A DNA stretch of 64,000 nucleotides from Phyllobacteriaceae bacterium (GTDB lineage: Bacteria; Pseudomonadota; Alphaproteobacteria; Rhizobiales; Rhizobiaceae), in contig JADJTR010000007.1 in assembly GCA_016711085.1 (NCBI GenBank), positions 1 to 64,000 on the forward strand, given 5' to 3'. The position numbers and the translations under genes were made by a program. Below the pieces are notes generated by a model. That model worked only from the letters and a program-made list of their open reading frames with translations. It was not told where the DNA came from and did no database searches. This document shows positions 9,201 through 16,513 of the stretch, one piece after another (position 1 is the first letter of the stretch; every line of letters starts with the position of its first letter).

Positions 9201-9347
9201 TCATCCACAACTTCCTTTGGCCATAACCCTCATTTCGCGAGCGACCTTTACACTCTGTTTTTTAACTCTTTTTTCGTCCTTTCTACCCATCTCAATTACT
9301 CTCTCAAAGCCCCTCGAAACAATCCCATTACATTCGGCTTGCGTCAT
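9201..9347 (-). CDS. Possible 48-residue small protein divergent from the HTH/CHAT operon
   Basis: The stretch 9101-9396 has no strong gene. On the minus strand, ATG 9347 opens a 48-residue frame starting MTQAECNGIVSRGFERVIEMG that is rich in Lys/Arg/Glu, with a predicted amphipathic helical middle. There is no good ribosome-binding site, and its start lies within the promoter-like sequence of the divergent operon. It could be a genuine small regulator, an antitoxin-like peptide or chance. I cannot relate it to a known family. Confidence 0.25.
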   Translation of the reverse strand: MTQAECNGIVSRGFERVIEMGRKDEKRVKKQSVKVAREMRVMAKGSCG

Positions 9348-9367
9348 AAGCGCGCGTTCACTATATG
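9339..9367 (+). promoter_or_regulatory. Candidate sigma-70 promoter of the HTH/CHAT operon
   Basis: TTGCGT at 9339-9344 and TATATG at 9362-9367 are separated by 17 nt. They lie 30 nt before the first ATG of the operon in an otherwise gene-poor AT-richer stretch. Both hexamers match the -35/-10 consensus only partly, so this is a suggestion from sequence alone. Confidence 0.4.
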
Positions 9368-9396
9368 ATCCAATCGGTGACTTTGGATGCCTGTAA

Positions 9397-9759
9397 ATGG
9401 ATGACACCGCTACATACTTGCGCGCAATGATGTCGCTTATTGCCCGGCAAACGTTTCCTCCTGAAAAGCTTGCGGAGATTGTCTCCAACGTAGGCAATGC
9501 GAAAACATTCGAGACGTACAATCTGTTTGACGGCACGCGTACCCAAACCGAGGTTGCTAAGCTGATAGGGTCGGATCAGGGATTACTAAGTCGTACCGTC
9601 AAGCGCTGGTTTGATGAGGGGGTATTGGTCAGAACCAACGATGGTTCGACGGTGAAGCCCGTTCATCTTTACCCTATTCCTGATCGTATTGTAATTCTTG
9701 CGAAGAAGAAACTTAAGGAGCCCCCGGATGGCGGACGACGCGATTCTCCAGAAGCTTGA
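9397..9759 (+). CDS. Winged-helix (MarR-like) small protein, first gene of the CHAT operon
   Basis: A 120-residue protein. Residues about 40-95 form a helix-turn-helix with wing: FDGTRTQTEVAKLIG, then SDQGLLSRTVKRWFDEGVL, followed by a basic tail with KKKLKEPP. The layout resembles a MarR/ArsR-type winged helix that senses a cue or binds DNA. It overlaps the next gene by 32 nt. Codon use and base composition are AT-richer than the flanking housekeeping genes, consistent with recent acquisition. No named family recognised; a role in controlling the CHAT protease at the end of the operon is inferred from context only. Confidence 0.65.
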   Translation: MDDTATYLRAMMSLIARQTFPPEKLAEIVSNVGNAKTFETYNLFDGTRTQTEVAKLIGSDQGLLSRTVKRWFDEGVLVRTNDGSTVKPVHLYPIPDRIVILAKKKLKEPPDGGRRDSPEA

Positions 9760-9979
9760 CACTTTAATACGGCTGCAGGCTCATCTAGCTGTTTCCAATT
9801 TGAATTCGCAAAAGGAGAAGATTCTTTTCCTTTCAAGAGCTGGTATTTCACCTCGTGAAATTGCCGACTTGTTAGGCACAACCGCCAATACTGTGAACGT
9901 GGCACTATCCAACGCGCGAAAGGATGGAAGCATTAAAAAGCGCGGCAAGCAGGAGGGCGATTCGAATGGCGAAAGGTGA
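9728..9979 (+). CDS. Short HTH protein 1 of 4 (sigma-70 region-4-like)
   Basis: An 83-residue protein starting MADDAILQKLDTLIRL. An AAGGAG 7 nt before ATG 9728 decides the start over the earlier in-frame codon at 9698. An N-terminal amphipathic helix is followed by a helix-turn-helix (LSRAGISPREIADLLG, then TTANTVNVALSNARKDG) like those of sigma region 4 or MerR/LuxR-type DNA readers. The C-terminal tail is basic. It is paralogous in layout to the next three genes: helix, then G-x-S-x-x-x-I-A-x-x-L-x-x-x-x-x-T-V. It overlaps its neighbours on both sides. Confidence 0.6.
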   Translation: MADDAILQKLDTLIRLQAHLAVSNLNSQKEKILFLSRAGISPREIADLLGTTANTVNVALSNARKDGSIKKRGKQEGDSNGER

Positions 9980-10178
9980 TGAAAAGGGGCTGTCTTCTCT
10001 CGAGAAATTGCTTGTTCTTGGACTTAATCGGCAGGGCTTGAAGCAATCACAGGTAGCCAGCGCGCTTGGCATGCATCGGACGAGCTTGAGCCGCGAGTTT
10101 CCAAAGGGGGTCTTGGCGGAAGTTGCTCGATTGGCAGGGCGGAAGATGGAGATTGACGATGGACAAGAAGCAAACTGA
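9966..10178 (+). CDS. Short HTH protein 2 of 4
   Basis: A 70-residue protein from ATG 9966, preceded by AGGAGG at 9951-9956, which fixes this start over the codon at 9924. After a short helix (SLEKLLVLGLNRQG) comes the HTH QSQVASALGMHRTSLSREFP followed by KG. That SR-x-x-PKG ending recurs in the two following proteins. Start and stop overlap the neighbouring genes by 14 and 20 nt. No family recognised; probably DNA-binding. Confidence 0.6.
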   Translation: MAKGDEKGLSSLEKLLVLGLNRQGLKQSQVASALGMHRTSLSREFPKGVLAEVARLAGRKMEIDDGQEAN

Positions 10179-10371
10179 TGATTTAATCGCAGAAATGAGA
10201 GATGTGAAAAAATTGCTGGTGTTACAGCTACTTTGCTCTGATGTTTCTCAGAGGCAAATCGCATCGATGCTTGAAATCAGCGAAGCTACGATGAGCAGAA
10301 TGATTCCTCGTGGGACTGTAAAGAAGGGGCCGAAAAGCAGCAAACGGCTACCGATTAGTGAGGGTTCCTAA
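10159..10371 (+). CDS. Short HTH protein 3 of 4
   Basis: A 70-residue protein starting MDKKQTDDLIAEMRDVKKLL at ATG 10159, with GGAG just upstream. The N-terminal helix LIAEMRDVKKLLVLQLL has a heptad-like leucine pattern that could mediate dimerisation. It is followed by the HTH DVSQRQIASMLEISEATMSR and M-I-P-R-G. It is clearly similar to protein 4 (KKLM-FQLL, SQ-QLA, SRMLPKG). Its TAA stop shares its last base with the next ATG (10371). Confidence 0.6.
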   Translation: MDKKQTDDLIAEMRDVKKLLVLQLLCSDVSQRQIASMLEISEATMSRMIPRGTVKKGPKSSKRLPISEGS

Positions 10372-10559
10372 TGGACGATAAGAAACTCTCGCGTATTGCT
10401 AACGATCTTGACGCGATAAAGAAACTGATGATTTTCCAACTTCTTGAAAAAGGCTTCTCTCAGTCTCAGTTAGCGAGCGCACTGGGTGTTAGCCAGCCAA
10501 CGATCAGCCGTATGTTGCCGAAAGGCGGGGCAAAAAGAAAGTCGAGTATCGATGAATAA
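10371..10559 (+). CDS. Short HTH protein 4 of 4
   Basis: A 62-residue protein starting MDDKKLSRIANDLDAIKKLM, with an N-terminal leucine-rich helix and the HTH GFSQSQLASALGVSQPTISR followed by MLPKG. It is the shortest and most canonical of the four paralogues, lying directly before the CHAT gene, which it overlaps by 8 nt. It could act as a stand-alone HTH or as one subunit of a mixed complex with its three relatives. Confidence 0.6.
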   Translation: MDDKKLSRIANDLDAIKKLMIFQLLEKGFSQSQLASALGVSQPTISRMLPKGGAKRKSSIDE

Positions 10560-11616
10560 CCGTACGCCAATTGTAAATATTAGTGGCGATTACGAAGAGA
10601 GCCTGATTCAATTAGCTAGTCATTTGGGAAAAAATTCATTAAGACGGAAATTATTCAATGCGGTCTACGGCCGAGGAGAGAAACCGAAATCAAAAAAGCA
10701 AATAATGGACTGCGCAGACATTTCTCAGGAAGGTACAAACGCTCAGCAGGCACAAAACGAACTTGAACACCTTGCCAAACATCATCTCATCTCGAAGGTA
10801 TCGAATGACGGCTCTGTTGAAGACAGGTCGCGTTATCTTTACGGGAAAGACCCAACAGTTAGAGCCAATCGTGAGAAAATAGTCGGATTTGCGGACAACC
10901 CAAGTCGGGCTGCCAAAGTAGCAACAAAGCGAAACCCTTCGGGGCGACCAACCGCGCCACCTCCGCTCATTAGCCGCTCAAAGCTACGCAAAAAGAAGAA
11001 GCTTGTAGTCCTATACCTAACTGCGAATCCCTATTCGGATGCGCTCAAGTCGGACCCAGAGGCTTTGCCACTTCGCGTGGACCTTGAAGTTCGGCTTGTT
11101 CAAGATGCGATTAGAAGGTCGATCTTTCGTGATAATGTTCGAGTGGAGTATCGGCCTGGAGCCGACCTACAGTCCCTTATCGACGGCTTAAACGACCACC
11201 GACCACAGATAGTTCATTTTTCCGGCCATAGCGGCCCAACTGACCTATCCCTCGACAATCAAAGCTTAGAAGGTCCCGATTTTGAATCTCTGCCGTACAG
11301 TCTACTCGCAAAGGCGATCACTTCTACGGATATTCGACCAAAGGTTATTGTCCTCAACTCCTGCGACAGCCTCAGTGCGCTACAATCACTCAAAGGAAAG
11401 ATTGACGTTTTAATTGGGATGACCACGTCAATTTCCGATGTGGCTGCTTCTGTATTTGCACCTCAATTTTATGCGGCATTAGCAAGCGGACAATCAATCC
11501 AATCAGCCTACAGTCAGGCAGTGGTTGCTGTAGAGGCTGCGTCAATCAGTGAACAAGACACGATAAAAATATCGTTCGCCGACGGAGTCGATCCTTTGCG
11601 AATGAAAATGGTTTAG
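10552..11616 (+). CDS. Winged-helix/CHAT-domain caspase-like protease
   Basis: A 354-residue protein from ATG 10552 (MNNRTPIVNISG), overlapping the previous gene. Residues 1-95 look like a winged-helix domain (ADISQEGTNAQQAQNELEHL, KHHLISKV). A basic, proline-rich linker follows (about 115-155). The C-terminal CHAT peptidase begins KKLVVLYLTANPYSD. The catalytic dyad is visible: His226 in IVHFSGHSG and Cys271 in VIVLNSCDS. CHAT proteases are caspase relatives, often the effectors of bacterial conflict systems. A DNA-binding-like module fused to CHAT, behind five HTH genes, suggests a regulated effector. The substrate is unknown. It converges on lepA with a 10-nt gap. Confidence 0.8.
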   Translation: MNNRTPIVNISGDYEESLIQLASHLGKNSLRRKLFNAVYGRGEKPKSKKQIMDCADISQEGTNAQQAQNELEHLAKHHLISKVSNDGSVEDRSRYLYGKDPTVRANREKIVGFADNPSRAAKVATKRNPSGRPTAPPPLISRSKLRKKKKLVVLYLTANPYSDALKSDPEALPLRVDLEVRLVQDAIRRSIFRDNVRVEYRPGADLQSLIDGLNDHRPQIVHFSGHSGPTDLSLDNQSLEGPDFESLPYSLLAKAITSTDIRPKVIVLNSCDSLSALQSLKGKIDVLIGMTTSISDVAASVFAPQFYAALASGQSIQSAYSQAVVAVEAASISEQDTIKISFADGVDPLRMKMV

Positions 11617-11626
11617 TAAGCCCCCC

Positions 11627-13432
11627 CTACTCCCCGACTTTCAGCACCTCGATGAAGGCTTCCTGCGGGATGTCGACCTTGCCGAACTGGCGCATGCGCT
11701 TCTTGCCCTCCTTCTGCTTGTCGAGGAGCTTGCGCTTGCGGGTGACGTCGCCGCCGTAGCATTTGGCGGTGACGTCCTTGCGCAGCGCCGAGATGGTCTC
11801 GCGGGCGATGACCTTGCCGCCGATCGCCGCCTGGATCGGGATTTTGAACATGTGCTGCGGGATCAGCTCTTTCAGCTTCTCGCACATGGCGCGGCCGCGC
11901 CGCTCGGCCGCGGTGCGGTGGACGAGCATGGAGAGCGCGTCGACCGGCTCCTCGTTGACGAGGATGCTCATCTTGACGAGGTCGCCCTCGCGGTAGTCGG
12001 TGAGCGCGTAATCGAAGGAGGCGTAACCCTTGGAGACGGATTTCAGCCGGTCGTAAAAATCGAAGACGACCTCGTTCAGCGGCAGATCGTAGACCAGCAT
12101 GGCGCGTTTGCCGACGTAATTGAGATCGACCTGGACGCCGCGGCGGTCCTGGCAGAGTTTCAGGATGGAGCCGAGATATTCGTCGGGGGTGAGGATGGTG
12201 GCGCGGATCCACGGCTCCTCGATGGCGACGATCTTCATCACGTCGGGCAGATCGGCCGGGTTGTGCAGCGCGGTCGAGGTCCCGTCGCGCAGATTGATGG
12301 TGTAGACGACCGACGGCGCGGTGGCGATCAAATCGAGGTCGAATTCGCGCTCGAGCCGCTCCTGGATGATTTCCAGATGCAGCAGGCCCAAAAAGCCGCA
12401 GCGGAAGCCGAAGCCGAGCGCGGCCGAGGTCTCCATCTCATAGGTGAACGAGGCGTCGTTCAAGCGGAGCTTGCCGATGGCGGCGCGCAAGGCTTCGAAA
12501 TCGGCGGCGTCGACCGGGAAGATGCCGCAGAACACCACCGGCTGGGCCGGCTTGAAGCCGGGCAGCGCCGCCGCCGTGGGGCGCTTGTCCTCGGTGATGG
12601 TGTCGCCGACGCGGGTGTCGGCCACTTCCTTGATCGAGGCAGTGATGAAGCCGACTTCGCCGGGGCCGAGTTCGTCGACCATCTTCATCTTCGGGGTGAA
12701 GACGCCGGTGCGATCGACCGGATAGCGCGCGCCGGTCGCCATCATGCGGATCTGCTGGCCCTTGCGCAAAACGCCGTCGATGACGCGCACGAGAACAACG
12801 ACGCCGAGATAGGCGTCGTACCACGAGTCGACCAGCATCGCTTTCAGCGGGGCCGACGCGTCGCCGGATTGCGGCGGCGGGAGCTGTTTGACGATGGCTT
12901 CGAGCACGTCGGGGATGCCGATGCCGGTCTTGGCCGAGATCAGCACGGCCTGGCTGGCGTCGAGGCCGATGACCTCCTCGACCTGCTCGCGGATGCGCTC
13001 CGGCTCGGCGGCCGGCAGGTCGATCTTGTTCAACACCACGACGATCTCGTGGCCGGCGTCGATGGCGTGGTAGACATTGGCGAGCGTCTGCGCCTCGACG
13101 CCCTGGGAGGCGTCGACGACGAGCAGCGAGCCCTCGCAGGCGGCAAGCGAACGGGAGACCTCGTAGGCGAAATCGACGTGGCCGGGCGTATCCATCAGAT
13201 TGAGGATGTAGGCCTGGCCGTCGGAAGCGCGATAGTCGAGGCGCACGGTCTGCGCCTTGATGGTGATACCTCGCTCGCGCTCGATGTCCATCGAATCGAG
13301 CACCTGCTCCTTCATCTCGCGCGCCTCCAGCCCGCCGCAGGCCTGGATCAGCCGGTCGGCGAGGGTGGATTTGCCATGGTCGATATGGGCGACAATGGAG
13401 AAATTGCGGATATGGGCGAGCGGGTGCGTCAT
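11627..13432 (-). CDS. lepA: LepA (EF4), ribosome back-translocating GTPase
   Basis: Translation factor of 601 residues from ATG 13432 (MTHPLAHIRNFSIVAH). G1 motif AHIDHGKST, G3 DTPGHVDF, G4 NKID, then EF-G-like domains and the LepA-specific C-terminal domain (YGGDVTRKRKLLDKQKEGKK, whose basic tail is typical). Length and motifs are complete. Its stop is 10 nt from the CHAT gene on the opposite strand. Confidence 0.98.
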   Translation of the reverse strand: MTHPLAHIRNFSIVAHIDHGKSTLADRLIQACGGLEAREMKEQVLDSMDIERERGITIKAQTVRLDYRASDGQAYILNLMDTPGHVDFAYEVSRSLAACEGSLLVVDASQGVEAQTLANVYHAIDAGHEIVVVLNKIDLPAAEPERIREQVEEVIGLDASQAVLISAKTGIGIPDVLEAIVKQLPPPQSGDASAPLKAMLVDSWYDAYLGVVVLVRVIDGVLRKGQQIRMMATGARYPVDRTGVFTPKMKMVDELGPGEVGFITASIKEVADTRVGDTITEDKRPTAAALPGFKPAQPVVFCGIFPVDAADFEALRAAIGKLRLNDASFTYEMETSAALGFGFRCGFLGLLHLEIIQERLEREFDLDLIATAPSVVYTINLRDGTSTALHNPADLPDVMKIVAIEEPWIRATILTPDEYLGSILKLCQDRRGVQVDLNYVGKRAMLVYDLPLNEVVFDFYDRLKSVSKGYASFDYALTDYREGDLVKMSILVNEEPVDALSMLVHRTAAERRGRAMCEKLKELIPQHMFKIPIQAAIGGKVIARETISALRKDVTAKCYGGDVTRKRKLLDKQKEGKKRMRQFGKVDIPQEAFIEVLKVGE

Positions 13433-13496
13433 GGCCCGCCTGATAGCAGAGGAGCGCGGGAAGGCAAGGGAGGGCGGCAATCGGCGAACAGGGAGT

Positions 13497-13598
13497 AGCG
13501 AATAGCGAGTAGCGACGGGAACGCGCGGTCGCTTTGCGAACCGGCGCCTTTATCCCCGGGATATCCTCTCGCCCGCCTTTCGCTACTCGCTATTCGCT
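13497..13598. repeat. Inverted repeat element between lepA and aruI
   Basis: AGCGAATAGCGAGTAGCGA at 13497-13515 is repeated perfectly as its reverse complement at 13580-13598, with 64 nt between. Each arm is itself built from short AGCGAATA/AGCGAGTA units. The right arm contains the last codons and the TAG stop (13590-13592) of aruI. The hairpin could separate aruI transcription from lepA but lacks a U tract. Confidence 0.75.
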
Positions 13599-15329
13599 GC
13601 CGACCATCCTCCCCTCCGGCATGTCGATCAGCACCGGGGCGTTTCGCGCCCGGGCGCGGGCGAGCGCCGGGGCGAGGTCAGCGGCGGACGACAACCGTTC
13701 GGCATGGACGCCATAGGCCTTGGCGACCGCGAGGAAATCCGGCGGCGACGGCGATACGCCGACCGGCGTCACGCCGGCGGCCAGCATCGAGGTCTCGATC
13801 TCGCGGTAGCCGGCATTGTTCCACACCAGCACGATGACCGGGACCTGGGCGTCGCTGAGCGAGCCCAGTTCGGCGAGGCAGAATTGCAGCCCGCCATCGC
13901 CGATCAGCGACACCACCGGGCGGTCCGGACAGGCCAGCGCCGCGCCGATGGCGGCCGGCAGCGCATAGCCGAGCGCGCCGTAACCGGTGGCGGAATTGAA
14001 CCAGTGCGCATCATGGTCGAAAAAAAGATTGCCGGCATAGACCGGCTGGGTCGAATCGCCGGCGATGATCGCGCCGGGCAGCGCGTCCCGGATCGTTTCC
14101 AGAAGGGCGATCTGGGCGCGATAGGCCGGTGAAAGTCCGGCCAGCGCGGCGATGCGGGTCGCCGCGGCGCGGGCGGCGCCATCACGGCCACGCGGCGCAA
14201 TCCTGGCCAGCAGCGCGGCGGCGGTTGTCGCCGCGTCGCCGCGAAGATGCAGGCCGGAAGGGCCGCGCGCGAGCTGCGCGGGATCGATATCGACACGGAT
14301 GAGGTTGGCGATTTCGGGAAAGCCGCCGACGGCGTACATGTCAGGGTCGGTCGGACCGAATTCGGCGCCGAGCGCCAGCACCGCGTCGGCGTCGGCGATG
14401 AGCCGGCGCACGGCGACAAGGCTCGGGCTTGCCGGAACCAGCAGGCGGTGGCCGTGCATCAGGCCGCGGGCGTTGACGGTGGCGACGACAGGCGCACCGA
14501 GCGCATCGGCCAGCGCGCGCAGTTGCGCTTCGGCCCGGCGCGCCCCGCCACCGGCGAGGATGGCGGGGCGGTTGGCGGCGGAGAGCAGCGCCGCGGCGCG
14601 GGTAACAGCTGATTCAACAACGGCCGGCAGTACCCCCACCCCTGACCCCTCCCCACAAGGGGGAGGGAAAACCGGTCCTGCCAACGCCGGACTCCCGGCA
14701 TCCACGGATTGCCGCTGCGGCGCGCGCAACTGATCCCCCTCCCCCTTGTGGGGAGGGGTCAGGGGTGGGGGTATTTCCGGATTTGGTTTGCGCGCCTCGG
14801 TAAATTGAGGAAAACCGGCGGCGGCCATCCCCATCACATCGGTTGGAATCTCGATGTGGACCGGACCGGGACGGCCGGCGGTCATCAAAAGAAAGGCGTG
14901 ATCGAGCGCCGGCTCGAGGTCTTCCGGCTGGTCGACTCGCAGCGAGGCGAGCGCCACCGAGGCCAGCGTCGCCTGCTGGTCGGGCAATTCGTGCAGATGG
15001 CCGAGGCCGCGGCCGAGCGTGGCGCGGGCGTTGACGCCGGAGACGACCAGCACCGGCACGGAATCGGCGCGCGCCTGGGCAATCGCGGTGAGCGCATTGG
15101 TCAGGCCCGGCCCGGTGATGACGAAGGCGACGCCGGGCCGGCCGGAAACGCGGGCGTAGCCATCGGCCATGAAGCCGGCCGCCTGTTCATGGCGCGGCGT
15201 GACGTGACGGATCGCCGAAGCGGCGAGGCCGCGATAAAGCTCGATGGTGTGGACGCCCGGAATGCCGAAGACGGCATCGACGCCGCGCGCCTCAAGGCCC
15301 GCGATCAGCGCCTCGCCGACGGTCGTCAC
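13590..15329 (-). CDS. aruI: AruI-like 5-guanidino-2-oxopentanoate decarboxylase (ThDP enzyme) with an in-frame repeat insertion
   Basis: Thiamine-diphosphate-dependent 2-oxoacid decarboxylase. The N-terminus has VDAVFGIPGVHTIELYRGL and RHEQAAGFMADGYAR (ThDP glutamate). The C-terminus has VSLIGDGGLQFCLAELG, the G-D-G cofactor motif. With aruH next to it, it would carry out step two of the arginine transaminase pathway, giving 4-guanidinobutanal. Codons about 186-233 are contributed by a palindromic repeat (14631-14773) that is 143 nt long but keeps the frame open (PPPLTPPHKGEGDQ and PPPCGEGSGVGV). It lies in the linker between the first and middle domains. GTG start 15329 overlaps the aruH stop. 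Confidence 0.82.
   Translation of the reverse strand: MTTVGEALIAGLEARGVDAVFGIPGVHTIELYRGLAASAIRHVTPRHEQAAGFMADGYARVSGRPGVAFVITGPGLTNALTAIAQARADSVPVLVVSGVNARATLGRGLGHLHELPDQQATLASVALASLRVDQPEDLEPALDHAFLLMTAGRPGPVHIEIPTDVMGMAAAGFPQFTEARKPNPEIPPPLTPPHKGEGDQLRAPQRQSVDAGSPALAGPVFPPPCGEGSGVGVLPAVVESAVTRAAALLSAANRPAILAGGGARRAEAQLRALADALGAPVVATVNARGLMHGHRLLVPASPSLVAVRRLIADADAVLALGAEFGPTDPDMYAVGGFPEIANLIRVDIDPAQLARGPSGLHLRGDAATTAAALLARIAPRGRDGAARAAATRIAALAGLSPAYRAQIALLETIRDALPGAIIAGDSTQPVYAGNLFFDHDAHWFNSATGYGALGYALPAAIGAALACPDRPVVSLIGDGGLQFCLAELGSLSDAQVPVIVLVWNNAGYREIETSMLAAGVTPVGVSPSPPDFLAVAKAYGVHAERLSSAADLAPALARARARNAPVLIDMPEGRMVGSE
14631..14773. repeat. Palindromic repeat (MITE/RPE-like) inside aruI
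   Basis: The two 37-bp ends, 14631-14667 and 14737-14773, are perfect inverted repeats beginning TACCCCCACCCCTGACCCCT. They flank a 69-nt core. It lies wholly inside the aruI reading frame and reads through without a stop. The encoded PPHKGEG-type peptide is hydrophilic and Pro/Gly-rich. This resembles the in-frame palindromic elements described in Rickettsia proteins, though the sequence is unrelated. Confidence 0.85.
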
Positions 15330-16513
15330 GCGGCTTCTCCCGGCGCCAGGCGGCGCACGAAGGCGGCGATGCGGACAAGCGCCGCGTCAATGGCGGCGTC
15401 GGGCGCGGTGAGGCTGATGCGAACCCAGCCTTTCAGCGCCTCGCCGAAGGATTCGCCCGGCATGACGGCGACGCGCGCCTCGTCGAGCAAGCGAGCGGCG
15501 AAGCCTTCGCCGGTCAGGCCGAGACGGCGAATGTCGGCGAGCACGAACATTCCGGCCTGCGGCAAACGGCAGGAAACGCCGGGAAGGCGGTCGAGCACGG
15601 CGACAATGCGTTCGGCGCGACTGGCATAGGAGGCGCGCATGGCCGGCGCGGCGGTAGATGCATGGGTCAGCGCCCAGGCGGCCGCATCGGCGATGAACGG
15701 CGGGCCGCCGAACAGCATGGTCTCCGACAGCGGCAAGAGGCGCGAACAGAATTCGGCCGGGCCGACGGCCCAACCGGCGCGGAAACCCGGCGCGGCGTGC
15801 GACTTGGATATCGAGGCGACGGCGACGGTGCGGTCGGCCAGCGCGGGCGCGTCGAAGGGCGAAGCGAATTCGCCGGAATAGATCAAATCCTCGTAGACTT
15901 CGTCGGCGACGATCCACAGATCGTGGCGACGCGCCACGGCGCCGAGCGCCTCGATGTCGCCACGCGTCAGCACGGCGCCGGTCGGATTGTGCGGCGTGTT
16001 GAGGAGGAGGAGGCGCGATCGCGGCGTGATGGCGCGCTCGACATCGGCGGCGCGCATCCTGAAACCATTGTCGGGACTGAGCGGCACGGGAACGAGCGTC
16101 GCTCCGGCGGAACGGATGACGCCCTCGTAGGTGGCGTAATGCGGATCGCCGACAAGGACTTCGTCGCCGATGCCGACAAGGCCGGTCATCGTCGCATAGA
16201 GCGCCGTCTGCGTTCCGGGGAAGCACAGGACGTTTTCGTTTCCGACGGCGCGGCCGGAGCGCCCGGCGTATTTGGCCGCGATGGCCTCGACGAAGCCCGG
16301 CTCGCCGCGGCCATTGGAGTAGCCGGTGCGGCCCGCCTTCATGGCCGCGTGCGCCGCCTCGACCAATTGCGGCGGCGCGGCGATGTCCGGTTCGCCGATG
16401 GTGAGCAGGATGACGTCGTCGCCGGCGGCCTTCATCGCTTTGGCGCGCATGTGGACGGCCCATTTGTCGGAGCCGAGCCCGGCGAGCCGGTCGGTGATCG
16501 CGGCATAGCGCAT
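15326..16513 (-). CDS. aruH: AruH-like arginine:pyruvate aminotransferase (class I/II, PLP)
   Basis: A 395-residue fold-type-I aminotransferase. LLLNTPHNPTGAVLTRGD (substrate/PLP Asn), DEVYEDLIY and ASISKSHAAPGFRAGW (Schiff-base Lys in SKSHA) are all present, with the C-terminal Arg in GWVRISLT. The neighbouring ThDP decarboxylase of the AruI type is what suggests arginine as substrate; on sequence alone it would be a generic aminotransferase. ATG 16513 overlaps the TetR gene stop by one base, so the operon is coupled. Confidence 0.78.
   Translation of the reverse strand: MRYAAITDRLAGLGSDKWAVHMRAKAMKAAGDDVILLTIGEPDIAAPPQLVEAAHAAMKAGRTGYSNGRGEPGFVEAIAAKYAGRSGRAVGNENVLCFPGTQTALYATMTGLVGIGDEVLVGDPHYATYEGVIRSAGATLVPVPLSPDNGFRMRAADVERAITPRSRLLLLNTPHNPTGAVLTRGDIEALGAVARRHDLWIVADEVYEDLIYSGEFASPFDAPALADRTVAVASISKSHAAPGFRAGWAVGPAEFCSRLLPLSETMLFGGPPFIADAAAWALTHASTAAPAMRASYASRAERIVAVLDRLPGVSCRLPQAGMFVLADIRRLGLTGEGFAARLLDEARVAVMPGESFGEALKGWVRISLTAPDAAIDAALVRIAAFVRRLAPGEAA

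Noticed and set aside
9397..10559. The small HTH genes as a prophage remnant or Cro/CI switch
   Set aside because: No integrase, structural or lysis genes nearby, and all genes read in one direction into the CHAT gene rather than forming a divergent switch.
13497..14773. CRISPR array suggested by repeated short GC-rich units
   Set aside because: Repeats are inverted pairs without regularly spaced unique spacers, and no cas gene is present.
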